From: Spirulina subsalsa PCC 9445 | Lineage (GTDB): Bacteria; Cyanobacteriota; Cyanobacteriia; Cyanobacteriales; Spirulinaceae | Direction of reading: 5' to 3' | DNA length: 64,000 nucleotides | NCBI RefSeq assembly: GCF_000314005.1 | Contig: NZ_JH980292.1 | Span: 1,753,725-1,817,724, forward strand | Shown: one piece after another, positions 1-7,826 of the stretch | Position numbering within the stretch: the first letter of the stretch is position 1 | Layout of the letters: each line of letters opens with the position of its first letter | The notes under the pieces: model-generated | The model's database searches: none | What the model saw: only the letters and a program-made list of their open reading frames with translations | Told to the model about the DNA's origin: nothing | Position numbers and translations under genes: made by a program

Positions 1-796
1 GGGCAGCTTGATAGTGAATGACGGCTTTATTGGCGTTTTGTTTGCGTTGATAGGCATTAGCGAGATGATAGTTTAATTCGTAGCAAACCAAGGGATCAGC
101 CTTATAATCGTTTAAGCCGCGTTCGAGTAATTCAATGCCTTGGTCAATTTGCCCCATTTGAACGTAGAGCGCGCCTAATTTATTGCAGGCATAGGAATCA
201 TCGGGATGGTCTTTAATATAGGTTTCCATCGCCTGTTGAGCGCGGCTGAATTTGTCTTTGGCGGCGATCGCACTGGCACTATACCCTGAGTGTAACACCG
301 CGACCCCCGGTAAAGAGAGGATTTCCCAATGCTTCTCTTTTTCCATCAGCCCCATCACACTATCATCAATGATGGCATGGTAGGGGCGGGAAAATTTTAA
401 CTCAGGATGGTTTCGGAAGAGGCGAGAAGTCAGGGAGTAGGGCGTTTGGGTCGCTCCGATTTCTTGCCGGACTAAATTCACCACCAGTAAATTTTCATTT
501 AAAATAGCCACCCGGAGCGGTGCAACAATGGCCGGGTCTAGGGTTTCGTCTGCATCCAGAATCAAGACCCAATCTCCAGTTACATATTTCAAGGCCTCAT
601 TGCGGGCTGCCGCAAAATCATTACACCACTCAAAATAATGAACCGTCGCGCCAAACGCTTGGGCAATTTCTGGGGTGCGATCGCTCGATCCCGTATCTAA
701 CACCACAATTTCATCCACCACACCTTTTACACTATCTAAACACTGGGGTAAAGACTTTTCCTCGTCTTTGACGATCATACAGAGGCTTAATTTCAT
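1..796 (-). CDS. Family 2 glycosyltransferase with TPR repeats (C-terminus cut by window edge)
   Basis: The reading frame starts at an ATG at 796 and is still open at base 1, giving 265 residues. The N-terminus has the GT-A fold of family 2 glycosyltransferases: a start like MKLSLCMIVKDEE, then VVLDTGSSDRT, and a metal-binding DAD at residues 81-83 within LILDADE. From about residue 190 the chain turns into TPR-like helical repeats (ACNKLGALYVQMGQ, CYELNYHLANAYQ). Proteins of this build transfer sugars in the cytoplasm, often for cell-surface glycans or protein glycosylation. The donor and acceptor cannot be told from sequence. The missing part should hold more TPR repeats. Confidence 0.85.
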   Translation of the reverse strand, partial: MKLSLCMIVKDEEKSLPQCLDSVKGVVDEIVVLDTGSSDRTPEIAQAFGATVHYFEWCNDFAAARNEALKYVTGDWVLILDADETLDPAIVAPLRVAILNENLLVVNLVRQEIGATQTPYSLTSRLFRNHPELKFSRPYHAIIDDSVMGLMEKEKHWEILSLPGVAVLHSGYSASAIAAKDKFSRAQQAMETYIKDHPDDSYACNKLGALYVQMGQIDQGIELLERGLNDYKADPLVCYELNYHLANAYQRKQNANKAVIHYQAA

Positions 797-1015
797 CGTT
801 AAACGTTTTTAATTAAATAGCAGAAACTTAGGGTTATCAAACTTGTTCCCTTCATAGTCCGTTTGACACTCCCGGGCCGAAAGGCTTGGGGTACTTACGT
901 CTAGAGCAATACACTGACCTGATGGCTTAACATCTTCTTTTATCTCACAAGAGAGGACAAACTGACAATAATAACCGTCCGCTCTATAGATTAACCTAAC
1001 CCATTTACAGCCCCA

Positions 1016-2002
1016 TCAAGAATAAAGACGCGCTACATAGACTCCATAGCCGTTATAAGGCAACGTTGCCCGTACCTCCCAACTTAAATTAGGCCCTGAA
1101 CTAATAAACTTTTCCGTCGCTTGGGACCAACGAGGATGGGGTTTGCTAGGGTTGACATTCGCCTCAAAATCATACTCATTCGGCACCAATGTATTCCAAT
1201 AGGTCCCCGGTTGTTCCGCCACAAACTCCACCTTAACAATAGACTTCGCCCCCTTAAAACCATACTTCCAAGGCAAAACCGCCCGAATCGGTGCGCCGTG
1301 TTGTTTCGGTAACTCCTTCCCATAAATTCCCACAGCAAAAAAGGCCAACTCATTAGCCATCTCATCAAGGCGTAAACTCTCCGTATAAGGCCAAGGCAAT
1401 GTTCCTAAATGAAACCCTGGCCCCTTGGTAATATTGGGGTCATAAAAAGAGGTAAAGCGAATAAATTTCGCGCTAGATGTTGGTTCAACTTCCGCCAGCA
1501 AGGCCTTCATAGGAAACCCGACCCAAGGTAACACCATTGACCAAGCTTCCACACAGCGAAAGCGATAAATCCGTTCTTCTAAAGGAAATTTGCGTTTTAA
1601 ATCATCTAAATCGTAGGTGCGAGGATTTTTAACCAATCCTCCCACTTCCACCGTCCAAGGATTCGTCGGTAAGGCTTGGGCAGCCGACCAAATGCTTTTA
1701 TTTCCCCCAAACTCATAGAAATTATTGTAACTACTGGCTAAACTTTGGTCAGTAATCGGTCGATCTACCTCAGCAAAATCTGGATTTTTTGTCAACTTCT
1801 CTAGGGCAGGTAAATTGTAGGTCATAGCCAGTTCAGACTGTTGGGAGGCCGAACTTTTACAAGCACTTAGGGGAAGCAAGGACGCACCAATTCCCGCCCC
1901 AATTAGGGTTTTTAAGAAACGACGGCGGTTTTGATAAACGGTTTCAGAGGTGACAATAGATTCTGATAATTGCCAACTGGGGGGATGGACAAAAAAGCTC
2001 AT
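1016..2002 (-). CDS. msrP: Protein-methionine-sulfoxide reductase catalytic subunit MsrP (YedY-type molybdoenzyme)
   Basis: The 328-residue protein belongs to the sulfite oxidase/YedY molybdopterin family. It has a Tat signal with twin arginines (NRRRFLKTL, residues 25-33) and a hydrophobic stretch ending near Cys48. The molybdenum-ligating cysteine is Cys150 in YRFRCVEAWSM, and the family motif GFPMKAL follows. MsrP repairs oxidised methionines in periplasmic proteins, taking electrons from the membrane haem protein MsrQ in known systems. No msrQ lies next to it here, so the electron donor must be elsewhere. The ATG at 2002 gives a long pre-Tat N-terminus; a later start is not obvious. It diverges from the ABC-F gene at 2124. 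Confidence 0.9.
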   Translation of the reverse strand: MSFFVHPPSWQLSESIVTSETVYQNRRRFLKTLIGAGIGASLLPLSACKSSASQQSELAMTYNLPALEKLTKNPDFAEVDRPITDQSLASSYNNFYEFGGNKSIWSAAQALPTNPWTVEVGGLVKNPRTYDLDDLKRKFPLEERIYRFRCVEAWSMVLPWVGFPMKALLAEVEPTSSAKFIRFTSFYDPNITKGPGFHLGTLPWPYTESLRLDEMANELAFFAVGIYGKELPKQHGAPIRAVLPWKYGFKGAKSIVKVEFVAEQPGTYWNTLVPNEYDFEANVNPSKPHPRWSQATEKFISSGPNLSWEVRATLPYNGYGVYVARLYS

Positions 2003-2123
2003 AACAGATTACAAACTCAGATTTTTTTACTATATTAGCTTGTTTTTATCTGGGGTGTTATTTGAGTTTCAGCCCGCCCATGGTTTAAAATAGGACAAAA
2101 CCCGATATATTAACCAATATATA

Positions 2124-4031
2124 ATGAGTATTGTCACCCTGCAAGACATTAAAAAAGACTTTGGCATTAAAGAGATTCTGCGCACGGCGAGTTTTAGTAT
2201 TGACTCTAACGATAAAATAGGCTTGATTGGGGTCAATGGGTCAGGAAAATCCACCCTCTTAAAAATGATTGCTGGCCTAGAACCCCTTGATGGGGGGCAA
2301 CGGTTGGTTAAATCGGGGGCGAGAATTATTTATCTACCCCAACAGCCCGATGTTGATGAAAACCGCACGGTTTTGGATCAAGTTTTTGCCGACAGTACAG
2401 AACAAATGGCCTTAGTGCGAGAATATGAAGACCTTTCCCATCATATCGCTCAGGCTCAAGGGGAGGAGTTAAATCGCCTGATGTCCCAATTAACGGCCGT
2501 CTCGGAGAAAATGGAAGCGGCCGGGGCGTGGGAGGTGGAAACGCGGGCTAAAATTATCCTGACTAAATTGGGGATTGAGGATTTTGATCGGCGGGTGGGG
2601 GAGTTATCGGGAGGGTATCGCAAGCGGATTGCCTTGGCCACAGCACTGTTAGCGGAACCGGATTTGTTGCTAATGGATGAACCAACCAACCATTTAGATG
2701 CGGAGTCGGTGGAGTGGTTACAGGACTATTTGAGTCAATATCGAGGTGCTTTGTTGTTAGTCACCCACGACCGCTATTTTTTAGACCGGGTGACGAATCG
2801 TATTTTAGAGGTGGATCGGGGGGATCTTTATACTTATAGTGGCAATTATTCCTATTATTTGGAGAAAAAGGCCTTGGCCCAGGAGTCTGAGGTCAGCAGT
2901 CAACGGAAACATTTAGGGGTGTTGCGGCGGGAGTTGGAATGGTTGAAGCGGGGGCCGAAAGCGAGGAGTACCAAGCAAAAGGCGCGCATTGACCGCATTG
3001 AGGAGATGCAGAATCGGGAGTTTAAGGAGGTTCAAGGCAAGGTAGAAATTGATACTCCGGGGCGACGCATTGGCAAGAAGGTAATTGAACTGAAGGGGAT
3101 TGAGAAGAGTTTCGACGGGCGGGTATTCATTCGAGATTTTAGTTATGAGTTTAACCCCGATGACCGGATTGGGATTATTGGGGGCAATGGGGCGGGAAAA
3201 TCAACGCTGATGAATTTAATCACCGGGCGCATTGAACCGGATGGGGGGACGATTGAGGTGGGGAAAACCATTCATTTTGGCTATTTTGACCAACATTCGG
3301 AGGATTTGCTGGCGGCGCTGAATGAGAATCAACGGGTGATTGATTATATTCAGGATATTGGCAGTTATGTAAGGACGGCGGATGGGGGTCAAATTAGTGC
3401 CTCCCAAATGTTAGAGCGGTTTTTGTTTCCGGGGAGTCAACAGTATGCACCGATTTTTAAGTTGTCGGGGGGGGAAAAACGGCGTTTGTTTTTGTTGTCG
3501 GTGTTGATGGAAGCGCCTAATGTGTTGATTTTAGATGAACCGACCAATGATTTGGATGTGCAAACCTTGGGGGTGTTGGAGGAGTATTTAGAGGATTTTA
3601 ATGGTTGTGTGATTGTGGTGTCTCATGATCGGTATTTTTTAGACCGGACGGTGAACAGGATTTTTGCGTTGGAGGGGGAGGGGCGGATTGAGCAATATCC
3701 GGGCAATTATTCCCTGTATTTGGAGTATAAACAGAGGCGCACGGTTGCTGAACCTCCGGCGACGACTCCGAGTAAACAGAAGGGGGAAAAACCCCGGTCT
3801 AGTGGAAGTTCTCCCCGTCGTCTGTCGAATTATCAGCGTCGGGAGTTGGCGGAGTTGGAGGAGAAAATTCCCCAACTGGAGGCGAAACGAGGGGAGATTG
3901 AATCGACGCTGTATGAGCATCCCCCGAGTGGTTATACCAAGTTACAGGAGTTATCGGAGGAGTTGGCGCGGTTGAATGAGGCGATTGATCAGGCTACGGA
4001 ACGTTGGTTAGAGTTGGCGGAATTGGAGTAG
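2124..4031 (+). CDS. ABC-F family ATPase (Uup/YheS type)
   Basis: This 635-residue soluble protein has two ATP-binding cassettes and no membrane segments, the mark of ABC-F ribosome-associated ATPases. Walker A motifs are GVNGSGKST (residues 36-44) and GGNGAGKST (about 353-361). Signature motifs are LSGGYRKRIALA and LSGGEKRRLFLL, each followed by a Walker B with DEPTNHLD or DEPTNDLD. An arginine/lysine-rich linker lies between the cassettes, and a predicted coiled coil (about 565-635) ends the protein, as in Uup. ABC-F proteins act on the ribosome or on DNA metabolism; Uup-like members with a C-terminal coiled coil bind DNA. Which role applies here is inference. A heptamer repeat array begins right at its stop codon. 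Confidence 0.9.
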   Translation: MSIVTLQDIKKDFGIKEILRTASFSIDSNDKIGLIGVNGSGKSTLLKMIAGLEPLDGGQRLVKSGARIIYLPQQPDVDENRTVLDQVFADSTEQMALVREYEDLSHHIAQAQGEELNRLMSQLTAVSEKMEAAGAWEVETRAKIILTKLGIEDFDRRVGELSGGYRKRIALATALLAEPDLLLMDEPTNHLDAESVEWLQDYLSQYRGALLLVTHDRYFLDRVTNRILEVDRGDLYTYSGNYSYYLEKKALAQESEVSSQRKHLGVLRRELEWLKRGPKARSTKQKARIDRIEEMQNREFKEVQGKVEIDTPGRRIGKKVIELKGIEKSFDGRVFIRDFSYEFNPDDRIGIIGGNGAGKSTLMNLITGRIEPDGGTIEVGKTIHFGYFDQHSEDLLAALNENQRVIDYIQDIGSYVRTADGGQISASQMLERFLFPGSQQYAPIFKLSGGEKRRLFLLSVLMEAPNVLILDEPTNDLDVQTLGVLEEYLEDFNGCVIVVSHDRYFLDRTVNRIFALEGEGRIEQYPGNYSLYLEYKQRRTVAEPPATTPSKQKGEKPRSSGSSPRRLSNYQRRELAELEEKIPQLEAKRGEIESTLYEHPPSGYTKLQELSEELARLNEAIDQATERWLELAELE

Positions 4032-4095
4032 GGGGAGTCGGGAGTCGGGAATCGGGAGTCGGGAATCGGGAGTCGGGAGTCGGGAGTCGGGAGTA
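4031..4095. repeat. Heptamer array GGGAGTC/GGGAATC
   Basis: About nine units of GGGAGTC or GGGAATC follow the ABC-F stop codon directly. Runs of three G every seven bases fit the G3N4G3N4G3N4G3 quadruplex pattern. Similar arrays are at 55939-56050 and 63924-63953, and shorter ones near 13149 and 42980. Confidence 0.9.
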
Positions 4096-4100
4096 ATGTC

Positions 4101-4183
4101 ATTGCGTTTGCTGCGCAACGCTTCGCGAACGCGGAGCGTCACGAAGTGAACGCGTAGCGTTCCGAAGGAAGGTACGAAGCAAT
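4101..4183. repeat. Dispersed palindromic repeat (copy A)
   Basis: The unit begins ATTGCG and ends GAAGCAAT, and is built from nested inverted motifs such as CGCAACGCTTCGCGAACGCG followed by GAGCGTCACGAAGTGAACGCG. A related shorter copy is at 30293-30336. Such GC-rich interspersed palindromes are common in cyanobacterial intergenic DNA. The rest of the 409-base gap (4032-4440) holds pyrimidine-rich low-complexity sequence and no gene. Confidence 0.75.
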
Positions 4184-4440
4184 CTAGTCAGGTGTCGGGA
4201 GTCGGGAATAGGCAAAAGGCACTCATGCAAAAGTAATCAACCCATCCCCCCCTCTCCCCCTCTCCCCCGTTCCCCGCTCCCTAAAATAAAAGAGTTTTAG
4301 TTATTCACTATTCCCCTGCTCCCCTGCTCCCCCTCACGGGGGGTGTCTCAAAATCCAAGAAGCGCCAAAACATTCTGAAAAAGTAGGACAATAGGCAAGG
4401 CTGTTATGAAATGCTGAACAACAGGATGGAATAGAGGTTG

Positions 4441-5631
4441 ATGAGGATTCTAGTTCTAAGCTGGGAATTTCCTCCTCGCATTGTGGGGGGAATTGCACGC
4501 CACGTCGCCGAATTATATCCAGAATTGGTGAAACTGGGTCATGATATTCACCTGATTACCGTGGAATTTGGCGATGCTCCTCGCTTTGAACTGGTGGAAG
4601 GGATTAAGGTTCATCGTATCCCGGTGGCCCCAGGAAATGATTTTTTCCATTGGGTGGTGAATATGAATGAGAGTATGGGGGTTTATGGGGGGAAATTGAT
4701 CCAAGATTTGGGACGCTTTGAACTAATTCATGCTCATGATTGGTTGGTGGGGGATGCGGCGATCGCACTCAAACACCGTTTTAAGGTTCCCCTCGTTGCT
4801 ACCATCCACGCCACAGAACACGGCCGCTATAATGGCATTCATAACGAAACCCACCACTATATCCACGGCAAAGAGTACATCCTCGCCCATAATGCTTGGC
4901 GGATTATTGTCTGCACCCACTATATGGAACAAGAAATCCAACGTATTTTTCACAGTCCGAGGGATAAAATCAACGTGATCTACAATGGCATCCGTCCAGA
5001 AAAAAAGCGACGAGATCCCCGCTTTGACCACATGAGATTCCGTCGTCAGTTTGCGGCGGATCAGGAGAAAATCGTCTATTATCTCGGTCGCATGAGCCAC
5101 GAAAAGGGGATTTCTGTGTTGTTGGATGCCGCCCCTCTCTTGCTGGGGGCATTAGGCGATCGCATAAAATTTGTCATCATCGGCGGCGGCAATACCTCCC
5201 ATCTCCAACACCAAGCCAAAACCCTTGGCATTTGGGAGAAATGCTACTTTACCGGATTTATGTCCGACTCCGACCTTGACAAATTTCAAACCATTGCCGA
5301 CTGTGCCGTTTTCCCCAGTCTCTACGAACCCTTTGGCATTGTCGCCTTAGAAAGCTTTGCCGCCCGAGTGCCTGTAGTGGTATCGGATACCTGTGGACTG
5401 CCGGAAGTGGTGCAACATGGCCATACAGGCATCGTCACCCAAACCAATAACCCCCATTCCCTCTGCCAAGGCATTCTGCAAATCTTGAGAAACCCGGATT
5501 ATGCTCGGGAATTGGTGGATAATGCTTACAACGATTTATTCTTACGCTTTGACTGGACGATGTTGGCTCAACAAACAGAAACTGTTTATCAGTCTGTTGT
5601 CACAGAACGCGCCCAAATCCATTGGTCCTAG
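4441..5631 (+). CDS. Family 4 glycosyltransferase
   Basis: The protein of about 396 residues has the GT-B fold of family 4. The N-terminus (MRILVLSWEFPPRIVGGIARHVAEL) carries the glycine-rich loop of glycogen synthase-like enzymes. The C-terminal donor-binding half has GRMSHEKGI, FPSLYEPFGIVALESFAARVPVV with the conserved EPFGIVALE catalytic/nucleotide motif, and GLPEVV. These enzymes use a nucleotide sugar to build polysaccharide or glycolipid in the cytoplasm. At about 400 residues and without the glgA N-terminal motif KTGGL it is unlikely to be a true glycogen synthase. A TTG codon at 4438 is in frame just before the chosen ATG; AGAGG lies immediately upstream. Confidence 0.85.
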   Translation: MRILVLSWEFPPRIVGGIARHVAELYPELVKLGHDIHLITVEFGDAPRFELVEGIKVHRIPVAPGNDFFHWVVNMNESMGVYGGKLIQDLGRFELIHAHDWLVGDAAIALKHRFKVPLVATIHATEHGRYNGIHNETHHYIHGKEYILAHNAWRIIVCTHYMEQEIQRIFHSPRDKINVIYNGIRPEKKRRDPRFDHMRFRRQFAADQEKIVYYLGRMSHEKGISVLLDAAPLLLGALGDRIKFVIIGGGNTSHLQHQAKTLGIWEKCYFTGFMSDSDLDKFQTIADCAVFPSLYEPFGIVALESFAARVPVVVSDTCGLPEVVQHGHTGIVTQTNNPHSLCQGILQILRNPDYARELVDNAYNDLFLRFDWTMLAQQTETVYQSVVTERAQIHWS

Positions 5632-5730
5632 TTTGTCCGCCCCTCCTCTCCCCGACTCTTCGACTTATTCAGCCAGCCCTATCCTATCCCAGAAAGGAGT
5701 TCAATTCCGCCCACCTAACCTCACTCAACT

Positions 5731-6957
5731 ATGCCTAGACATTCCCCACAACCCAGATTTTACGATGCCGTCCTTGGTGGAGACTCCCCAGCACCGAGAG
5801 GGAGTCTAGTTTTAGGGGGTTTAGAAGGAGTTAGACGGCGCTTAGAAAGCCCCCTAGAAGATGTACGACGGGCGGCTTTGGTCGAAGCGATGAAATATGG
5901 GGAAACGGGAATTTCTTGGGTCATTGGGGCCCTGCAAGACCCCTCAGAACGGGTTCAATGGTCTGCCTATCTCCTCCTACGAGAACGGGCGGAAATGTCT
6001 ACCTATCTCCTACAACAAGAACGGGCAGATTTAAAGGTGATGTTAGCCTTACGTTCTTATAATCCTTGGTCTTTATTTCACGCTTTACACACCCTCGAAG
6101 GCCATAGTCACGCGGTGAGTTCTTTGGCCTTAAGTCCTGACGGGAAAACCCTAGTCAGTGGTAGTCATGACAAAACGATCAAAATTTGGGATGCCACCAC
6201 CGGAATCCTCAAACGCAGCTTAGAAGGTCATTCGGAATGGGTGGATAGTGTGGTGATTAGCCCCAACGGACAAACCTTAATTAGTGGGAGTGTAGACCGT
6301 TCTATTATCCTCTGGGATTTAAAAACCGGGAATCTCTTACGCATGATCACGGGACATAATAATTTTGTCAAATCGTTAGCCATTAGTCCCAATGGACAAA
6401 CCTTAGTCAGTGGCGGCATTGATGGCATGATTAAGGTGTGGGATTTTAATAAAAATCAGTTTAATTATGCCATTAAGGGACATTCTAATATTATCAACAC
6501 AGTGAGTTTAAGTCCTGATAATCAATGGCTAGCCAGTGGGGGATCTGATGGAACGATTCAGGTCTGGAAATTTAGAACGGGCGAGCATCACGGCACGTTT
6601 AAAGGTCATTTGAGCGCGGTTAAATCGATTCGGTTTAGTGGGGATAGTCGGACGTTAATCAGTTGTGGCGCGGATAAAATAATTGTGGGCTGGGATGTAA
6701 AAACTGGGAAAACTAAATATTGGCTACCCGGACATTCTGACGAGGTGAATGATTTGTGCATCAGTCGGGATGGAAAAACGGTGATTAGTGGCAGTGCTGA
6801 CCAAAAAATTAATGTCTGGAATTTACGAAGAAAAACCCTACAACATAGTTTTTCTGGACATTCTGATTCCGTAATTTCCGTAATTCTTAGCCCAGATGAA
6901 AAAAGAATTTTCAGTGGAAGTAAGGATGGAACAATTAAAATCTGGGGTGTACTATAG
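5731..6957 (+). CDS. WD40-repeat protein with cyanobacterial N-terminal HEAT-like module
   Basis: The protein has 408 residues. The N-terminal 110 residues include RFYDAVLGG and LGGLEGVRRRLESPLEDVRRAALVEA, a module seen before WD40, GUN4 or pentapeptide domains in cyanobacteria. It contains a short internal duplication (AYLLLRERAE / TYLLQQERAD). From residue 115 there are exactly seven WD repeats, each with GH near the start and an SGS/SGG-D-IK-W core, so a closed seven-bladed propeller is expected. It has no signal peptide, so it probably acts as a cytoplasmic scaffold. The start at 5731 lacks a clear ribosome site. The repeats are similar enough to suggest recent duplication within the gene. 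Confidence 0.85.
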   Translation: MPRHSPQPRFYDAVLGGDSPAPRGSLVLGGLEGVRRRLESPLEDVRRAALVEAMKYGETGISWVIGALQDPSERVQWSAYLLLRERAEMSTYLLQQERADLKVMLALRSYNPWSLFHALHTLEGHSHAVSSLALSPDGKTLVSGSHDKTIKIWDATTGILKRSLEGHSEWVDSVVISPNGQTLISGSVDRSIILWDLKTGNLLRMITGHNNFVKSLAISPNGQTLVSGGIDGMIKVWDFNKNQFNYAIKGHSNIINTVSLSPDNQWLASGGSDGTIQVWKFRTGEHHGTFKGHLSAVKSIRFSGDSRTLISCGADKIIVGWDVKTGKTKYWLPGHSDEVNDLCISRDGKTVISGSADQKINVWNLRRKTLQHSFSGHSDSVISVILSPDEKRIFSGSKDGTIKIWGVL

Positions 6958-7321
6958 AGGAAGCTAGGATAAGGTCATATTGCTTACTATCTAGCCAGTA
7001 GAGTGGTTATGAATGCCAGGCCATCCCGGCTAAAAGTGGAATCAGCTAATAGCAGGGCAGGGTGTTTTTATCTCCCGTTTTGAATTGACTTTTGCGGCTA
7101 GTTACGGTTTGCAATTACAGGAATTTTAGCTGGGTTTTAAAGTGCTTCAACGAGTTTTTTCGATTTTCTTAAATCTCATGCAATAAAGGGGTAAAAGCCT
7201 ACCTTTGCATGGGTTTGATTGGCTTTAGATAGGATGCAGGAGAATTTTAGGATATCAATATTACTAAGTTCTTGTGTGTCTTTTGAGGGTGTATTCTGTT
7301 TTACCAAGGGTGTTTTATTTT
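6958..7321. other. Intergenic stretch with no gene seen
   Basis: About 360 bases between the WD40 gene and the small Cys-rich gene. No open frame with coding character, RNA gene or clear terminator was seen. Confidence 0.5.
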
Positions 7322-7513
7322 ATGGTTAATCCATACCAAATTATTGGGGCTAGTCTCGTTTCTATTGCCCTAGTCAGTCAGTGTAGTTTTGGGGGATCTA
7401 TTAACTTAGGTCGGCTTGAATGGGGGATTAAATTAGTACAGGGAACGGCCACGCCATGCTGTCAATGTTGTGATGCTAATGGGAAAAATTGCCGTTGCTG
7501 TTTGTGTAATTAG
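7322..7513 (+). CDS. Small cysteine-rich exported peptide, unknown function
   Basis: I do not recognise this 63-residue product. Residues 1-20 are hydrophobic (IIGASLVSIALVSQ) and look like a signal peptide or membrane anchor, with a cysteine at 21 in a poor lipobox. The C-terminus is striking: eight of the last eighteen residues are cysteine, at 46, 47, 49, 50, 57, 59, 60 and 62, in the pattern CCxCC...CxCCxC. This pattern suggests metal binding or a disulfide knot. The ATG at 7322 was chosen because AAGGG lies upstream. A GTG at 7274 in frame would add 16 residues. The gene stands alone, followed by repeat elements. It could also be a chance open frame. Confidence 0.45.
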   Translation: MVNPYQIIGASLVSIALVSQCSFGGSINLGRLEWGIKLVQGTATPCCQCCDANGKNCRCCLCN

Positions 7514-7560
7514 GGCTTGCTGAATATGCCTCTAATTCGGGGAATAGCAGAGTGTGGGGT

Positions 7561-7588
7561 GTAGGGGGAATTCATGAATTCCCCCTAC
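7561..7588. repeat. Perfect 28-bp palindrome
   Basis: The sequence from 7561 to 7588 equals its own reverse complement; its core is GGGGAATTCATGAATTCCCC. A related imperfect copy (GGGGAATTTATGTTCCCC) lies at 50353-50370. Confidence 0.85.
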
Positions 7589-7601
7589 TACAACTGTAAC
7601 T

Positions 7602-7692
7602 AGGGCTTGCTGAATAACTCTACTCGTGGGGCTAATAATTTTTAATTCCCTGACTCCCGATTCAGGACTAGCAGACTTATTCGGCAAACCCT
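7602..7692. mobile_element. MITE-like element, GGGCTTGCTGAATAA family (short copy)
   Basis: It begins AGGGCTTGCTGAATAA and ends with the near inverse TTATTCGGCAAACCCT, 91 bp in all. No clear target duplication. A lone left-end motif of the same family precedes it at 7513. Confidence 0.6.
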
Positions 7693-7750
7693 CATTAATA
7701 GAAAGCCATCGTAAAACGACGGGGTTTTAGACCCCAATTTTCGATCAGTA

Positions 7751-7776
7751 CCCCACTGAGTATTGACTCAGTGGGG
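7751..7776. terminator. Perfect 11-bp hairpin upstream of the CHASE2 gene
   Basis: CCCCACTGAGT and ACTCAGTGGGG pair perfectly around an ATTG loop. There is no T-tract, so it may be a 5' regulatory hairpin rather than an intrinsic terminator. It ends 50 bases before the chosen start codon of the next gene. Confidence 0.5.
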
Positions 7777-7826
7777 GGCATGAATTGGTTAAGATAGAGC
7801 AAATAGGGCGATTGAAAGGAAGGGTC

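Noticed and set aside
520-771. 83-residue plus-strand frame
   Set aside because: It is the shadow of the glycosyltransferase on the minus strand.
866-905. Hairpin CCCGGGCCGAAAGGCTTGGGG as an IS605 right end or structured RNA
   Set aside because: The stem is short and imperfect, with no matching left end or tnpB nearby.
4033-4095. CRISPR array
   Set aside because: Units are seven bases, contiguous, with no spacers; no cas genes nearby.
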